DNA of 64,000 bases from Nonomuraea dietziae (GTDB lineage: Bacteria; Actinomycetota; Actinomycetes; Streptosporangiales; Streptosporangiaceae): assembly GCF_014195505.1 (NCBI RefSeq), contig NZ_JACIBV010000001.1, positions 8,887,868 through 8,951,867 of the forward strand. The letters are read 5' to 3'. Every line of letters starts with the position of its first letter. Positions within the stretch are counted from its first letter, which is position 1. Made by a program: the position numbers and the translations under genes. Below the pieces are notes generated by a model, which worked only from the letters and a program-made list of their open reading frames with translations, made no database searches and was not told the DNA's origin. Positions 16,520-25,167 of the stretch are shown here, piece after piece.

Positions 16520-17515
16520 GTGCACGACAGTTTCGCCCATGTCGGTGGGCTCCTGGCCACCAGGCTCCGTGATCTCACCACCGATCTGGCCGCGCTCGAC
16601 AGCGCGGGCTGGTGGGCCGTCGTGGTCGACTACGAGGGCAAGGTGACGTGCGCCCGCTTCGACGACGTACGGCCCGCGCCGCTGCCCCAGGCCGGGCCGT
16701 GGATCGGGCCCGGCGCATGGCACAGCTCGCTCGACCAGGCCGCCTACGAACGCGGCGTCCAGCGCATCCGCGACTACATCGAGCAGGGCGAGGTCTACCA
16801 GGCCAACCTCTGCCGGGTGCTGTCCGCGCCGCTGCCGGCCTCGGCCGACCCGCTGGCCCTGGCGCACCGGCTCAGGCGCGGCAACCCCGCCGCCTACGCC
16901 GCCGTGATCGACGTGCCGGGCACGAGCGTGGTGTCGGCCTCGCCCGAGCTCTACCTCTCACGCGACGGCGACGTGGTGGAGTCCAGGCCGATCAAGGGCA
17001 CCGGCGTCACCGCCGACGACCTGCTCGACAAGGACTACGCCGAGAACGTGATGATCGTCGACCTGGTCCGCAACGACCTGGGCAGGGTCGCCGAGGTCGG
17101 CTCGGTCACCGTCCCCGCGCTCTACCACGTGGAGGACTACCCGGGCTCGGTGCACCTGGTCTCGACCGTCAGGGCCAGGCTGGCCGAGGGGATGGGATGG
17201 CCCGAGCTGTTCGCCGCCACCTTCCCTCCCGGCTCGGTCACCGGCGCCCCGAAATCTTCGGCCCTGCGCATCATCAATGAGCTCGAACCCGAGCCGCGCG
17301 GGCCGTACTGTGGGGCCGTGGGCTGGGTCGACGCCGACCGGCGCACGGCGGCGCTGGCCGTCGGGATCCGCACCTTCTGGATCACCGCAGGCGAGATCCG
17401 CTTCGGCACAGGAGCGGGCATCACCTGGGGCAGCGACCCTCGCCGCGAGTGGCGCGAGACCGAGTTGAAGGCGTCGCGGCTCATCACTTTGGCATCCTCA
17501 GGAGGAAATCGATGA
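16520..17515 (+). CDS. pabB: Aminodeoxychorismate synthase component I
   Basis: A 331-residue chorismate-binding enzyme with a short N-terminus (no TrpE-like N-domain). SPELYLSRDGDVVESRPIKGT, IVDLVRNDLGRVA and PPGSVTGAPK are core motifs of PabB/TrpE. The GTG start at 16520 follows the LysR stop by 4 bp. The ATGA overlap with the aminotransferase IV gene (aminodeoxychorismate lyase) supports a folate p-aminobenzoate function rather than tryptophan synthesis. No PabA is adjacent, so the amidotransferase must be elsewhere. Confidence 0.88.
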   Translation: MHDSFAHVGGLLATRLRDLTTDLAALDSAGWWAVVVDYEGKVTCARFDDVRPAPLPQAGPWIGPGAWHSSLDQAAYERGVQRIRDYIEQGEVYQANLCRVLSAPLPASADPLALAHRLRRGNPAAYAAVIDVPGTSVVSASPELYLSRDGDVVESRPIKGTGVTADDLLDKDYAENVMIVDLVRNDLGRVAEVGSVTVPALYHVEDYPGSVHLVSTVRARLAEGMGWPELFAATFPPGSVTGAPKSSALRIINELEPEPRGPYCGAVGWVDADRRTAALAVGIRTFWITAGEIRFGTGAGITWGSDPRREWRETELKASRLITLASSGGNR

Positions 17516-18345
17516 ACGTTCCCGTCTGGGTCAACGGGGAGCTGCTGGATCCGGCTCAGGCCACCGTCTCGGTGTTCGACCACGGGCTGATGGTCGGCGA
17601 CGGCGTGTTCGAGACCGTCAAGTGCGTCGGCGGCGAGTCGTTCGCGCTCACCAGGCACCTCGACAGGCTCAAGTTGTCGGCCCAGCGCATGGACCTGCCC
17701 GAGCCCGACGTCGACGCCATCGCCGACGGCGTGCGCCGCTGTCTGGCCGAGGCGCCCGCCTGGCCGCTCGGCCGCATCCGCATCACCTACACCAGCGGAC
17801 CTGGCCCGCTCGGCTCCGACCGCGGCGACCAGGGCACCACCGCGATCGTCATCGTCGGCGAGCAGGCCGCCTTCCCGCTCACCGCGGACGTCACCGTGGT
17901 CCCGTGGCCGCGCAACGAGCGCGGCGCGCTGGCGGGGGTCAAGTCGACCTCGTACGGCGACAACGCCAAGGCGCTGGCCTTCGCCAAGGCCCGCGGCGGC
18001 GGCGAGGCCATCTTCGAGAACCTGGCGGGCAACCTCTGCGAGGGCACGGGGTCGAACATCTTCCTGGTGCAGGGCGGCAGGCTGATCACCCCGACCCTCG
18101 AGTCGGGCTGCCTGGCGGGCGTCACGCGCGCGCTGACGCTGGAGTGGTGCGGCGGCGAGGAGGTCGACGTGCCGATCTCGGCGCTCTACGAGGCCGACGA
18201 GGCCTTCCTCACCTCCACGACCAGGGACATCCAGCCGATCCGCCTGGTCGACGGCACCGTGCTGCCGTCCGCTCCCGGCCCCGTCACCGCCAAGGCTCAG
18301 GAGATCTTCGCCGCCCGCGCGGCCGCCGACGTCGACCCGCGCTAG
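17512..18345 (+). CDS. pabC: 4-amino-4-deoxychorismate lyase (class IV aminotransferase)
   Basis: A 277-residue fold-type IV PLP enzyme. FDHGLMVGDGVFETVK is the N-terminal signature, AGVKSTSYGDNAKALAFAKA holds the PLP lysine (Lys144), and EGTGSNIFLVQGG is the phosphate-binding loop. The ATG overlaps the pabB stop (ATGA) with AGGAGG 6 bp upstream. Overlap with pabB makes release of p-aminobenzoate from aminodeoxychorismate the best role; D-amino-acid or branched-chain transaminase relatives are the alternative. Confidence 0.85.
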   Translation: MNVPVWVNGELLDPAQATVSVFDHGLMVGDGVFETVKCVGGESFALTRHLDRLKLSAQRMDLPEPDVDAIADGVRRCLAEAPAWPLGRIRITYTSGPGPLGSDRGDQGTTAIVIVGEQAAFPLTADVTVVPWPRNERGALAGVKSTSYGDNAKALAFAKARGGGEAIFENLAGNLCEGTGSNIFLVQGGRLITPTLESGCLAGVTRALTLEWCGGEEVDVPISALYEADEAFLTSTTRDIQPIRLVDGTVLPSAPGPVTAKAQEIFAARAAADVDPR

Positions 18346-18438
18346 AGATCGTTCACGGGGCCGGGCGCCGGCGGATCCTCACGGGCGATGTGACGGGCCC
18401 GCCCGCGCGCCCGAGCGGCGTCGAGCGGGCAGGCGGGT

Positions 18439-18519
18439 GTGGTGACCACGGACGGGAGAGCTCAGGGAGGCCTGCCGTACGGGCGGGGCCTCCCGCGGCC
18501 AGGAGGCCGCGGTCACCAC
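18439..18519. terminator. Nested bidirectional terminator between convergent genes
   Basis: GGGAGGCC (18465-18472) pairs with GGCCTCCC (18487-18494), followed by CCGCGGCC/GGCCGCGG (18493-18512, 4-nt loop). Both sit inside an outer pair GTGGTGACC (18439-18447)/GGTCACCAC (18511-18519). It lies between pabC and the convergent LVIVD gene. Confidence 0.65.
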
Positions 18520-18529
18520 CGCCCCGCGG

Positions 18530-19954
18530 TCAGTAGGCCTTCTGGGTCTGCACGTTGAAGTCGGCCATCCGCACCGACTTGGCCGGATCGGTCAGCGGGT
18601 CGGTGATCTCGATGACGTCCAGGCCGCGCAGCATGTCGCTGGAGTAGATGTAGCCGTTGTAGTAGTACGCCGACCAGGAGCCGGCGATCACCCCGTCCTG
18701 CGGCTCGGGACCGCGCTCGAAGAAGCCGATCTCCTTCGGCGCCTCGGAGTCGGTGAAGTCCCAGATCGACACCCCGCCCTGGTACCACGCCTGGACCATG
18801 ATGTCCTTGCCCTTGACCGGGATCAGCGAGCCGTTGTGCGCGACGCAGTTCTCCGCGGGCGTCTGCTCGCGGGGCATCTTGAAGTACCCGCGCCGCTCCA
18901 GCTTGCCGTCCACGATGTCGTAGACGGCGTTGGCGCCCTTCGTCACGGGGGTCTTGGCGTCACAGGTCGGCATCCCGCCGCCGCCGAGCTCGTCGCCGAA
19001 GACCACCTTCGTGGCGTCGTTGTTGAACGTCGCCGAGTGCCAGATCTGGAAGTTCTCCCTGTCCTTGATCTGCTGGAGCACCTTCGGCTGCACGGGGTCG
19101 GAGATGTCGAGCAGCACCCCGTCGCCGAAGCAGGCGGCCGCGGCCAGGTTCTTCTCCGGGTAGGCGGTGATGTCGTGGCAGCCAGCCGCGAACGAGTCTC
19201 CGCCCTGCCCCTCGGGGAAGATGTTGGGCGAGGCGACCACCTTGGCCTGCTTCGGGTCCTTCACCGGCACCTCGACGATCTGGATCAGCTCGTGCGGCGA
19301 GCGGCAGGTCGGGGAGCCGGAGTCGGGGCCCGCCGAGCCGGGCGAGGAGACGTAGATGTAGAGGGTGTCGGGGTTCTTGCCCGGCACCATCGTGTGCGTG
19401 TGCGAGCCGCATTCGGTCGCCACCGAGCTCACGTACTTCGGCGCGCTCTTGTCGCTGATGTCGAAGACCCGGATGCCCTCCCACGGTCTGACGCCCTCGC
19501 CGGTCTCCATGCCGAGCGGCTTGGACTGGCAGGTCTCGTCCGAGCGCGGCTCGTCCACGGACAGGAACAGCAGGTTGCCGTAGACCGAGACGTCGTTCTG
19601 CTGCGACTCGCAGGCGACCGTGCTGACCGTCTTCGGCTTGGTCGGGTCGCTGATGTCGTAGACGGTGAAACCGCCGAAGTTGCCCACGAACACGTAGTTG
19701 CCCTGGAAGGCCAGGTCGGAGTTCAGGTTCGAGTCGCCGTCGAGCGGCGCCTCACGCGGCATGTTCGCGACCAGCTTGACGTTGTCGCTGGTCACCACGT
19801 CGCCGGGCGCGGCGGTGGCCGACTGGGAGGCCGAGGACGCCGGGGGTGGTGAGGAGGCGGCCGCCTGCGGGGACTGCGAGGGCGGTGGAGACGACGCGCA
19901 CGCCGACAACACCAGCGCCAACGCCGCCACGCCACCAAACCTGGAAAAGATCAC
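18530..19954 (-). CDS. LVIVD-repeat lipoprotein (beta-propeller)
   Basis: A 474-residue secreted lipoprotein: signal peptide MIFSRFGGVAALALVLSAC with lipobox Cys19, then a Pro/Ser-rich linker to about residue 60. Repeated segments such as FTVYDISDPTKPKTVS, IRVFDISDKSAPKYVS, LLDISDPVQPKVL and VSIWDFTDSEAPKEIG are LVIVD repeats, which form a beta-propeller at the cell surface. The ligand or partner is unknown. It is convergent with pabC and divergent from the DUF305 lipoprotein. Confidence 0.88.
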   Translation of the reverse strand: MIFSRFGGVAALALVLSACASSPPPSQSPQAAASSPPPASSASQSATAAPGDVVTSDNVKLVANMPREAPLDGDSNLNSDLAFQGNYVFVGNFGGFTVYDISDPTKPKTVSTVACESQQNDVSVYGNLLFLSVDEPRSDETCQSKPLGMETGEGVRPWEGIRVFDISDKSAPKYVSSVATECGSHTHTMVPGKNPDTLYIYVSSPGSAGPDSGSPTCRSPHELIQIVEVPVKDPKQAKVVASPNIFPEGQGGDSFAAGCHDITAYPEKNLAAAACFGDGVLLDISDPVQPKVLQQIKDRENFQIWHSATFNNDATKVVFGDELGGGGMPTCDAKTPVTKGANAVYDIVDGKLERRGYFKMPREQTPAENCVAHNGSLIPVKGKDIMVQAWYQGGVSIWDFTDSEAPKEIGFFERGPEPQDGVIAGSWSAYYYNGYIYSSDMLRGLDVIEITDPLTDPAKSVRMADFNVQTQKAY

Positions 19955-19992
19955 ATGCGCCCCCTTCGGAATTATGGCCCAGTATGGAAGCT

Positions 19993-20629
19993 ATGTCAGC
20001 CAAGGTCCAAGCGGGCGCAGTTGTCGTCACGGTTATCGTGACGCTCGCGGGATGCTCGGCTCCGTCCGCCGGGCCCTCGCCCGTGGGCTCGGGTCCGCCG
20101 GTGATCGTTCCAGGCGCGCCGGGAGAGGCGGGCCGTACGGCCAGGCCGGGGGAGAGCCTGCCGGCCAGGGACTGGACGGCCGTGGCGGCGGACGTGCGCT
20201 TCGCCGAGGGCATGATCCCCCACCACCGGCAGGCGCTGGAGATGGCGGGGCTGGTCGACTCGCGCACCACCACCAAGGGCGTGCGCGACGTGGCGCGACA
20301 GATCACGCTCACCCAGCAGCCGGAGATCACGCTGATGTCCGACTGGCTGAGCGGCCTCGGCAGGGCGGCGCCCGGCCACGACTCGCACGGCGCCGACGGC
20401 TACGGCATGGCCTCGCTGGAGGAGATGAACAGGCTGCGCGCGGCGCGCGGCCCCCGCCTTCGACCGGCTCTTCCTGCAGCTGATGATCAGACATCACGAG
20501 GGCGCCAGGCGTATGGCGAGCGAGGAGCTGAAAGGCGGCCAGGACCAGAGGATGCGCCTGATGGCCGACGACGTCTACGCGGGCCAGGGCATCGAGATCG
20601 CCCGCATGAAGGAGATCCTGACCCCGTAG
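19993..20629 (+). pseudogene. DUF305 lipoprotein, frameshifted near its C-terminal third
   Basis: A DUF305 (ferritin-like four-helix) exported protein. The start MSAKVQAGAVVVTVIVTLAGC gives a lipobox at Cys21. The first DUF305 motif is FAEGMIPHHRQALEMA; the second (MIRHHEGARRMASEEL) is present but in a different frame. The switch lies in the C-run at 20452-20456, where removing one C joins the frames and yields about 211 residues ending MKEILTP. It is either a sequencing error or a recent mutation. Family members are often linked to metal or oxidative stress. Confidence 0.75.
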
Positions 20630-20635
20630 ATCACA

Positions 20636-20663
20636 ATGCCCATGCCGGGGGCGGCATGGGCAT
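20636..20663. terminator. Terminator between DUF305 and ssgB-like genes
   Basis: ATGCCCATGCCG (20636-20647) and CGGCATGGGCAT (20652-20663) form a perfect 12-bp stem with a GGGG loop, 6 bp after the DUF305 stop and upstream of the convergent ssgB-like 3' end. Confidence 0.8.
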
Positions 20664-20716
20664 CGTGGAGCGCCTTGGGGGTGTGGGCTCTCCAGGCTTT
20701 CAGAGGGCGGAGGAGG

Positions 20717-21133
20717 TCAGGACGGCCAGAGCATGTTGGTCAGCTCGGCGTCCAGATCCATGAAATCGGTCTCCCGGCCTGCGGGCACGAGATCATACGT
20801 GCGGTGCAGGAACTCGGTGAGAGGAGCCAGCGGGACTTCGAAGAGCGCCTGTCCGAACGGTGACGTCAGGCTGATGTGAAGCGTGCGCTCGCCGTCGGCG
20901 CGTGCGGGCCAAACCTGCACGTCGCCGTCGCCGACACGCCTCACGATGCCAACTGTCAGCAGTTCTCGGGCGAAGATCCACTCGACCGGTTCGTCGTTCC
21001 CTACGTGGAAGGCCATGCGTATGGCGTACGGGTCGTCGGCTGTGTAGCTCAGTCCGGCGAGCAGGGGGACGGTGGTACGGTCGGGGACCACAAGCCGAAG
21101 GCCAAGCTCGGCGGAGACGGTGGTGCTGTTCAT
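20717..21133 (-). CDS. SsgA/SsgB-like sporulation and cell-division regulator
   Basis: A 138-residue SALP-family protein: MNSTTVSAELGLRLVVPD, DPYAIRMAFHVGNDEPVEWIFARELL and VQVWPARADGE match the conserved SsgB core, and the C-terminus is FMDLDAELTNMLW. These proteins occur only in morphologically complex actinomycetes, where SsgB recruits FtsZ during sporulation septation. Translation could extend upstream to 21181, but the ATG at 21133 matches family N-termini. This gene is the best taxonomic marker in the window. Confidence 0.85.
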   Translation of the reverse strand: MNSTTVSAELGLRLVVPDRTTVPLLAGLSYTADDPYAIRMAFHVGNDEPVEWIFARELLTVGIVRRVGDGDVQVWPARADGERTLHISLTSPFGQALFEVPLAPLTEFLHRTYDLVPAGRETDFMDLDAELTNMLWPS

Positions 21134-21602
21134 CGTCAGCCAAACCTTTTCGTCGTACGGTCCCCTCTTCGGGGCTTTCACTGCTCTGACGGACTTCGTC
21201 CTGAGCTATGACGCGGAACGAAGAAACCTGTAGGAAAGATTCCGCCTCCAGGCCCTTCTGTAACGCAACTCACAGCTGGACATTTGGGCATCTACCTGGC
21301 TAAACATCATCAACTGGGCGATGTTTGCGAGGGTTTTGCGCGGTGGTGGCGTCGTCCCGGCGCGCCCCACCACGACCTTTCGGGCGATCGAGGCCTTCCG
21401 GAACAGCTTGATGGTATGCCAACGAGCCACCATGCTGACGGGCAACCGGCCCCATTGCCCCGAAACCCGCCCAGCGCCGCCCTCCGCGCCGCTGCTGAGG
21501 GCGTCGTGGAGCGTCGTCGGGCGTCACGGGGCTTCGCTTCGCGAGTGGGCCGGAAGTGCGGTATGGTTTTCCCCGTCGGCGCCGCAAGGGGCCGGACAGG
21601 GC
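21134..21602. other. Intergenic stretch upstream of ssgB-like gene and tRNA-Val
   Basis: No gene is convincing here. A 79-codon minus-strand frame (21206-21445) has Arg/Lys-rich content and no recognisable domain. The region should contain promoters for the ssgB-like gene (leftward) and tRNA-Val (rightward), but I see no confident -35/-10 pair. Confidence 0.4.
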
Positions 21603-21674
21603 GGGCGATTAGCTCAGGGGGAGAGCGCTTCGTTCACACCGAAGAGGTCACTGGTTCGATCCCAGTATCGCCCA
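21603..21674 (+). tRNA. tRNA-Val (anticodon CAC)
   Basis: Complete cloverleaf: acceptor GGGCGAT/ATCGCCC, anticodon stem CTTCG/CGAAG around TTCACAC (anticodon CAC), T-loop TTCGATC, discriminator A, no encoded CCA. Its T-arm is nearly identical to that of tRNA-Val(GAC) at 10077-10148. An integrase remnant lies about 520 bp downstream, consistent with use of this tRNA as an integration site. Confidence 0.96.
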
Positions 21675-22095
21675 CAGGAAAAGTAGCAGGTGGCAAGGGG
21701 TTCCGGAGTTGATTCGGGACCCCTTCTCGCTGTCTGAAGGCCGATGGGGAGCCACCGCAGGCGAACTCCTGCTCCCTTCTCTTACTGTCGCCGAAGAGCC
21801 ACATCACCGCGTCCGGCCCGAGACCCGCCATCGACTGCTGGAGCCGGATCCTGTACGGGTCCGGTCCGTCGACGAAGCCAACCTCCTCGGCAGAGGAGAA
21901 CATAAGGGCAACCCACCCCCCGAACAGCGCGACACTCGCACCCAGCCCGGCAAGGACGATGACCACGACGCGTAGCCACATCCGCCGCAGCCCAACGGCG
22001 GCCAACGCCATCAGGAGGCAGGCCAGCACCCTGAGCGCGAACGGATGGTTCAGATGTTCCCTCAAGACCACCAGATCGGAGTCGTAGAAGTACAC
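21634..22095 (-). CDS. Hypothetical membrane protein running antisense into tRNA-Val
   Basis: A 153-codon frame with two hydrophobic segments (LRVLACLLMALAAVG and VVVIVLAGLGASVALFGGWVALMF) and a polar C-terminal half. The frame stays open upstream to about 22165, yet the first usable start is GTG 22095, suggesting a lost N-terminus. It ends within the tRNA on the opposite strand; the tail TGIEPVTSS is a known artefact of reading antisense tRNA. The true gene was probably truncated by integration or rearrangement. No family is recognised. Confidence 0.35.
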   Translation of the reverse strand: MYFYDSDLVVLREHLNHPFALRVLACLLMALAAVGLRRMWLRVVVIVLAGLGASVALFGGWVALMFSSAEEVGFVDGPDPYRIRLQQSMAGLGPDAVMWLFGDSKRREQEFACGGSPSAFRQREGVPNQLRNPLPPATFPVGDTGIEPVTSSV

Positions 22096-22194
22096 CAGAG
22101 CCGTGAGGCCGCCCGCACAGAGCGAGGCGACGTCGTAGATCCCATCGGTGAGGCGCCACCGAGATCATGACATCCCCGCAGCACCCAACTGTGC

Positions 22195-22341
22195 CCGCAC
22201 AGCCTGCGCCACAACTTCGCCACCCTGGTCCTGGACGCCGGCACCGCGCTGCGCGACATCCAGGACGCGATGAACTACGCCGACCCGTGCTCCAACCGCC
22301 GCCCCGCCCAGCGCATCCTGGCCTACTGCGGTATCGAGCCC
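22195..22341 (+). pseudogene. Tyrosine recombinase (phage/ICE integrase) C-terminal remnant
   Basis: Translation gives PHSLRHNFATLVLDAGTAL, then RDIQDAMNYADP, then a degraded tail NRRPAQRILAYCGIEP. HSLRH followed by DAG and the ADPRTT-like region is the box II (His-x-x-Arg) area of actinobacterial tyrosine integrases; the catalytic tyrosine region is lost. It sits beside tRNA-Val, a typical attachment gene, marking a decayed integrated element. Confidence 0.65.
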
Positions 22342-22453
22342 TGCCGACCTCTGCGGAGCGGTGCCAGCGCTACGGGGGTGACGTGTCCCACCGCGGTCCA
22401 CATCCGATGTGGCGGCCAAGGTTGGCCAGAGAGCTCTGATGATGCCTGTTCTT

Positions 22454-22945
22454 TCAGACTGGCAGGCCGCTTGGGTTGGCGTCAGCGACGAGGCCGAGAA
22501 CGATGTTGTGCTCCAGCAGCGCCTTGAGGGCGCTGATCAGGAATGTGAAGCCGCCGGTGGAGTCGGTTACGTAGTGGACGAGCTCGTCGCCGGTGCCGGT
22601 GAACCCGGTTTCGGTGACTTGGACGTAGGTGGTGTCGTCGGGCATGGGGATGAAACGGAACTCGACTGTGGTGGGGCTGTCCGGAGTGTAGTTTCCCCAC
22701 GTGAAACGGATCCGACTGTTTTCGTCCACCTCTTCAACCGAGGCTTGAGTCGACGCCCCGTACATTTCCCATTCCCAGGTGAGCTCGGCGCCGGGGGTCA
22801 TCTTCCCGCTGCTTGTGGTGTACCAGATCTTGCTCGTGACAGCGGGGTCCACGATGGCCTGGAACACCTCGCGGGCGGGGCGGCGGATGAGCATGCCGAC
22901 CTTTACCGAGGGAATCGTGGTGAGCTCGAGCGTGTGTGCGGACAT
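22454..22945 (-). CDS. SRPBCC/AHSA1-like domain protein
   Basis: A 163-residue START-like protein. The phrases IRRPAREVFQAIVDPAVTSK, TWGNYTPDSPTTVEFRFIPM and TYVQVTETGFTG are typical of the Activator-of-Hsp90-ATPase-1-like (AHSA1) group, which binds hydrophobic ligands. AAAGGAGA precedes the ATG at 22945. It lies downstream of a divergent TetR gene with strong operators and may be in its regulon. Confidence 0.85.
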   Translation of the reverse strand: MSAHTLELTTIPSVKVGMLIRRPAREVFQAIVDPAVTSKIWYTTSSGKMTPGAELTWEWEMYGASTQASVEEVDENSRIRFTWGNYTPDSPTTVEFRFIPMPDDTTYVQVTETGFTGTGDELVHYVTDSTGGFTFLISALKALLEHNIVLGLVADANPSGLPV

Positions 22946-23294
22946 GCGCTGGTTCTCCTTTCGCGGTCCGGCGGTAAGGAACTCGCCGGTCTCCAGCAGG
23001 GGCTTGAGGCTGGCCGGCGTCAGCGTGACGCGTCGTGACCTCGCGGATCCTGTGCGGTCAACCGGGCAGCGCCGCGCAGGCCGAGGCAGACGAAGTCCAC
23101 GTGTGCGCGGTCAACGCGCCGCTGTGCAACAGCACCGGGGATCCTGTTCCACCCCAGTCGAATCCGCAACCGGCAGCCCGCCCGGGAGAAGTGGATCTCG
23201 CGGGGCGGCGCCGGATCCTGGATCGTGACGCTCAGTGCCGCCGCCAGCTCGGTCATCGCCGGAATCGTGAAGTGTCCCTGCACGCGCCACCATC
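22946..23294 (-). other. Decayed sequence between SRPBCC and TetR genes
   Basis: An 87-codon frame (23020-23283, GTG start) reads VQGHFTIPAMTELAAALSV and then loses coherence. A different frame just before the SRPBCC gene reads TLTPASLKPLLETGEFLTAG. The two may be remains of one frameshifted gene co-transcribed with SRPBCC. I recognise no family. Confidence 0.3.
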
Positions 23295-23342
23295 CTTACC
23301 TTGAGCATCCAAGGTAAGAGGCGTTGCCTTGAGTAGTCAAGG
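23295..23342. promoter_or_regulatory. Two TetR-type operators
   Basis: CTTACCTTG (23295-23303) and CAAGGTAAG (23310-23318) are perfect 9-bp arms around AGCATC. A second dyad, CCTTGA (23327-23332)/TCAAGG (23337-23342), lies 28 bp downstream centre-to-centre, and its right half repeats TCAAGGTAAGG. Both precede the TetR start at 23355, predicting autoregulation and control of the leftward genes. Confidence 0.75.
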
Positions 23343-23354
23343 TAAGGTGGGCGC

Positions 23355-23963
23355 GTGGCCACCCGAGTACGACGCCAGCCCGATGATGCCAAGCGGCTGA
23401 TCCTCGAAGCGGCGAGCAAGCTGCTCGCCGCGGGCGGCCCTGCCGCCGTTCAGGTGCGCGCCGTCGCCGCGGAGGTCGGTGTGTCCGATGCCGCGGTCAA
23501 CCACCACTTCGGCACGCGTGAACGACTACTGGAGTCGCTGCTGCGGTTCGGCGGGGCCAAACTGAAAGCCGAACTGCACACCGTGCTGGGCACGTGGGCT
23601 GACGGTCCGATCGATCCCGCCGAGCTGGTGCGCACGTTGTCCGCGCTGTACGCGGGTGGTTACGCCGAACTGGCGCTCGCGCTGCACCGTTCCGGCTGGC
23701 GGGACACCGGCAGCGGAATGCTGGATGAGGTGGTGGACCGGCTGCACGCCCAGGCGCGGCAGCACTGCGCGGCCACCGGGCGAACGCCGCCGTCACGCGA
23801 GGCGATCCAGCTGACCGTGTGTGCACTGCACCAAGCCGTCGCGACGGAGCCGCTGTTCGGCGACGAATTCCGCCGGAGCGTCGGACTGGACGACACCGCC
23901 CGGGATCCTCTGCTCGACTGGTGGATCGAGACCCTGCGCGCGACTGTCGCCGGACAGGGCTGA
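23355..23963 (+). CDS. TetR/AcrR family regulator
   Basis: A 202-residue TetR regulator. The HTH spans about residues 10-55 (ILEAASKLLAAGGPAAVQVR, then SDAAVNHHFGTRERLLE), with a helical ligand domain after. The GTG start at 23355 follows AAGGTGGG, which is part of its own second operator. It is divergent from the SRPBCC unit. The ligand is unknown. Confidence 0.9.
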   Translation: MATRVRRQPDDAKRLILEAASKLLAAGGPAAVQVRAVAAEVGVSDAAVNHHFGTRERLLESLLRFGGAKLKAELHTVLGTWADGPIDPAELVRTLSALYAGGYAELALALHRSGWRDTGSGMLDEVVDRLHAQARQHCAATGRTPPSREAIQLTVCALHQAVATEPLFGDEFRRSVGLDDTARDPLLDWWIETLRATVAGQG

Positions 23964-24454
23964 AAGTTGGTGCAGCAACCCGCGTGTGGGGCAGGTCAGA
24001 GCAGCCCTGCGGCTGTCGTTCTCATGCCGTGAGGGCGAGGTTGTGCATGTGAGCGACGGCCTGGACGGCGTGGTGGGGTGCCACCGGAATACGGCAGAAA
24101 CGGGCCGCGGGGCGGACCGCTGCCTCTCGCTCCGGACCTCGATTCGGGCCACGGTGTAGGCGTGCCACCCGTCTCGATAGTGGTGACTGCGGTCGATGTG
24201 GCGTTGGTGGCGGGGACCGTCAGGGTGCTGGGCCCGGGGGCGGGCTGGGTGCTGGAGCGCCGAGCCCGCCGGGCCGCCCGCCGCCGACAGCGGCGGCTCC
24301 TCGCCGGCGGGCCGAGACCCTCACGCTGGCGAACACACTTGGACAGCGACGGGGTTGACGCAGGACGCAGGACGCAGGACCGCTGTTCGCCTTCAGGCGC
24401 ATTTGTTCGAGGAGCTCAGCAGTCTGTTCCGTAGCCAGCCCCTAAGGTTCTCAC
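23964..24454. other. Gene-poor stretch with a possible transposase tail
   Basis: On the minus strand around 24030-24095 the translation HHAVQAVAHMHNLALTA followed by a stop resembles the end of some actinomycete DDE transposases, but it is too short to assign. A plus-strand GTG frame from 24161 (PPVSIVVTAVDVALVAGT...) has one hydrophobic segment and an Arg-rich tail; it is not convincing. Otherwise nothing is seen. Confidence 0.3.
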
Positions 24455-24928
24455 ATGTCTGAAAGTCTCCGCCTTGCACCTATTACGCCCGCCAACATCG
24501 AGATGGCTCTCGCCGTGAAGGTCCGCCCCGACCAAGAGCGCTTCGTCTCACCAGTGGCGAAGTCGCTGGCCGAGGCATACGTGCATCCAGAGGTGGCCTG
24601 GCCACGCCTCATCCTCGACGGTGACCATCCCATGGGCTTCCTCATGGCCTTCCTCGACATCGACTGGAACGGCAAGGGGATCGACTTCCGATCCGGCTTG
24701 TGGCGGCTCAATGTGACCCCCGAAGCGCAGGGACGTGGGGTCGGTCGCTTCGCCGTCGAATCAGTGGCCGCAGAAGTCAGGCGGCGGGGTGGCACGCGGA
24801 TGTATGTCACGTGGGAGCCAGGGGAGGATGGGCCTGCCGGGTTCTACCGGAAACTCGGATTCCAGCTCACAGGGGAAGAGAGCGGAGGTCAGACGGTCGG
24901 GGTGCTGGATCTGGCGAATCCCTCGTAA
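24455..24928 (+). CDS. GNAT family N-acetyltransferase
   Basis: A 157-residue GNAT enzyme of the spermidine-acetyltransferase-like type. LNVTPEAQGRGVGRFAVESV is the acetyl-CoA-binding motif A (Q-x-x-G-x-G), and the C-terminal GFYRKLGFQLTGEE is motif B. The N-terminal region (LRLAPITPANIEMALAVKV) matches the group. The substrate may be a polyamine, amino acid or drug; the sequence does not say. Confidence 0.88.
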   Translation: MSESLRLAPITPANIEMALAVKVRPDQERFVSPVAKSLAEAYVHPEVAWPRLILDGDHPMGFLMAFLDIDWNGKGIDFRSGLWRLNVTPEAQGRGVGRFAVESVAAEVRRRGGTRMYVTWEPGEDGPAGFYRKLGFQLTGEESGGQTVGVLDLANPS

Positions 24929-25167
24929 CGGCGAGCGGCGCGCGAGGACACTGCAGACCGACTCCCATGGAACGCGGCTGGCGCCCGCAGCCAGCCCGGG
25001 AACCGGGCGCTCGGGAGAGATCAGGTACGTGGAACTCCGCTACCGGGTGATGTCGCGCATGTACGTCGAGGCCGCCCCGGAGAGGCAGGGCCCGGGTTCG
25101 GCCGCTGTGCGGGCGGCGTTGCAGACCGGCGCGCTGGTTCGCCCCCGGGCTCGGCCCGTAGCCGGGG

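Noticed and set aside
21206..21445. A 79-codon minus-strand frame upstream of tRNA-Val
   Set aside because: No domain, no ribosome site, unusual Arg/Lys/Ser composition; not distinguishable from chance.
10077..21674. The two tRNA-Val genes considered as direct attL/attR duplication of an 11-kb element
   Set aside because: They differ in anticodon and acceptor stem, lie on opposite strands and enclose mostly core genes; similarity is explained by isoacceptor relationship.
24161..24434. A GTG-started frame with one hydrophobic segment
   Set aside because: Arg-rich tail and loss of coherent composition after 60 codons; no ribosome site.
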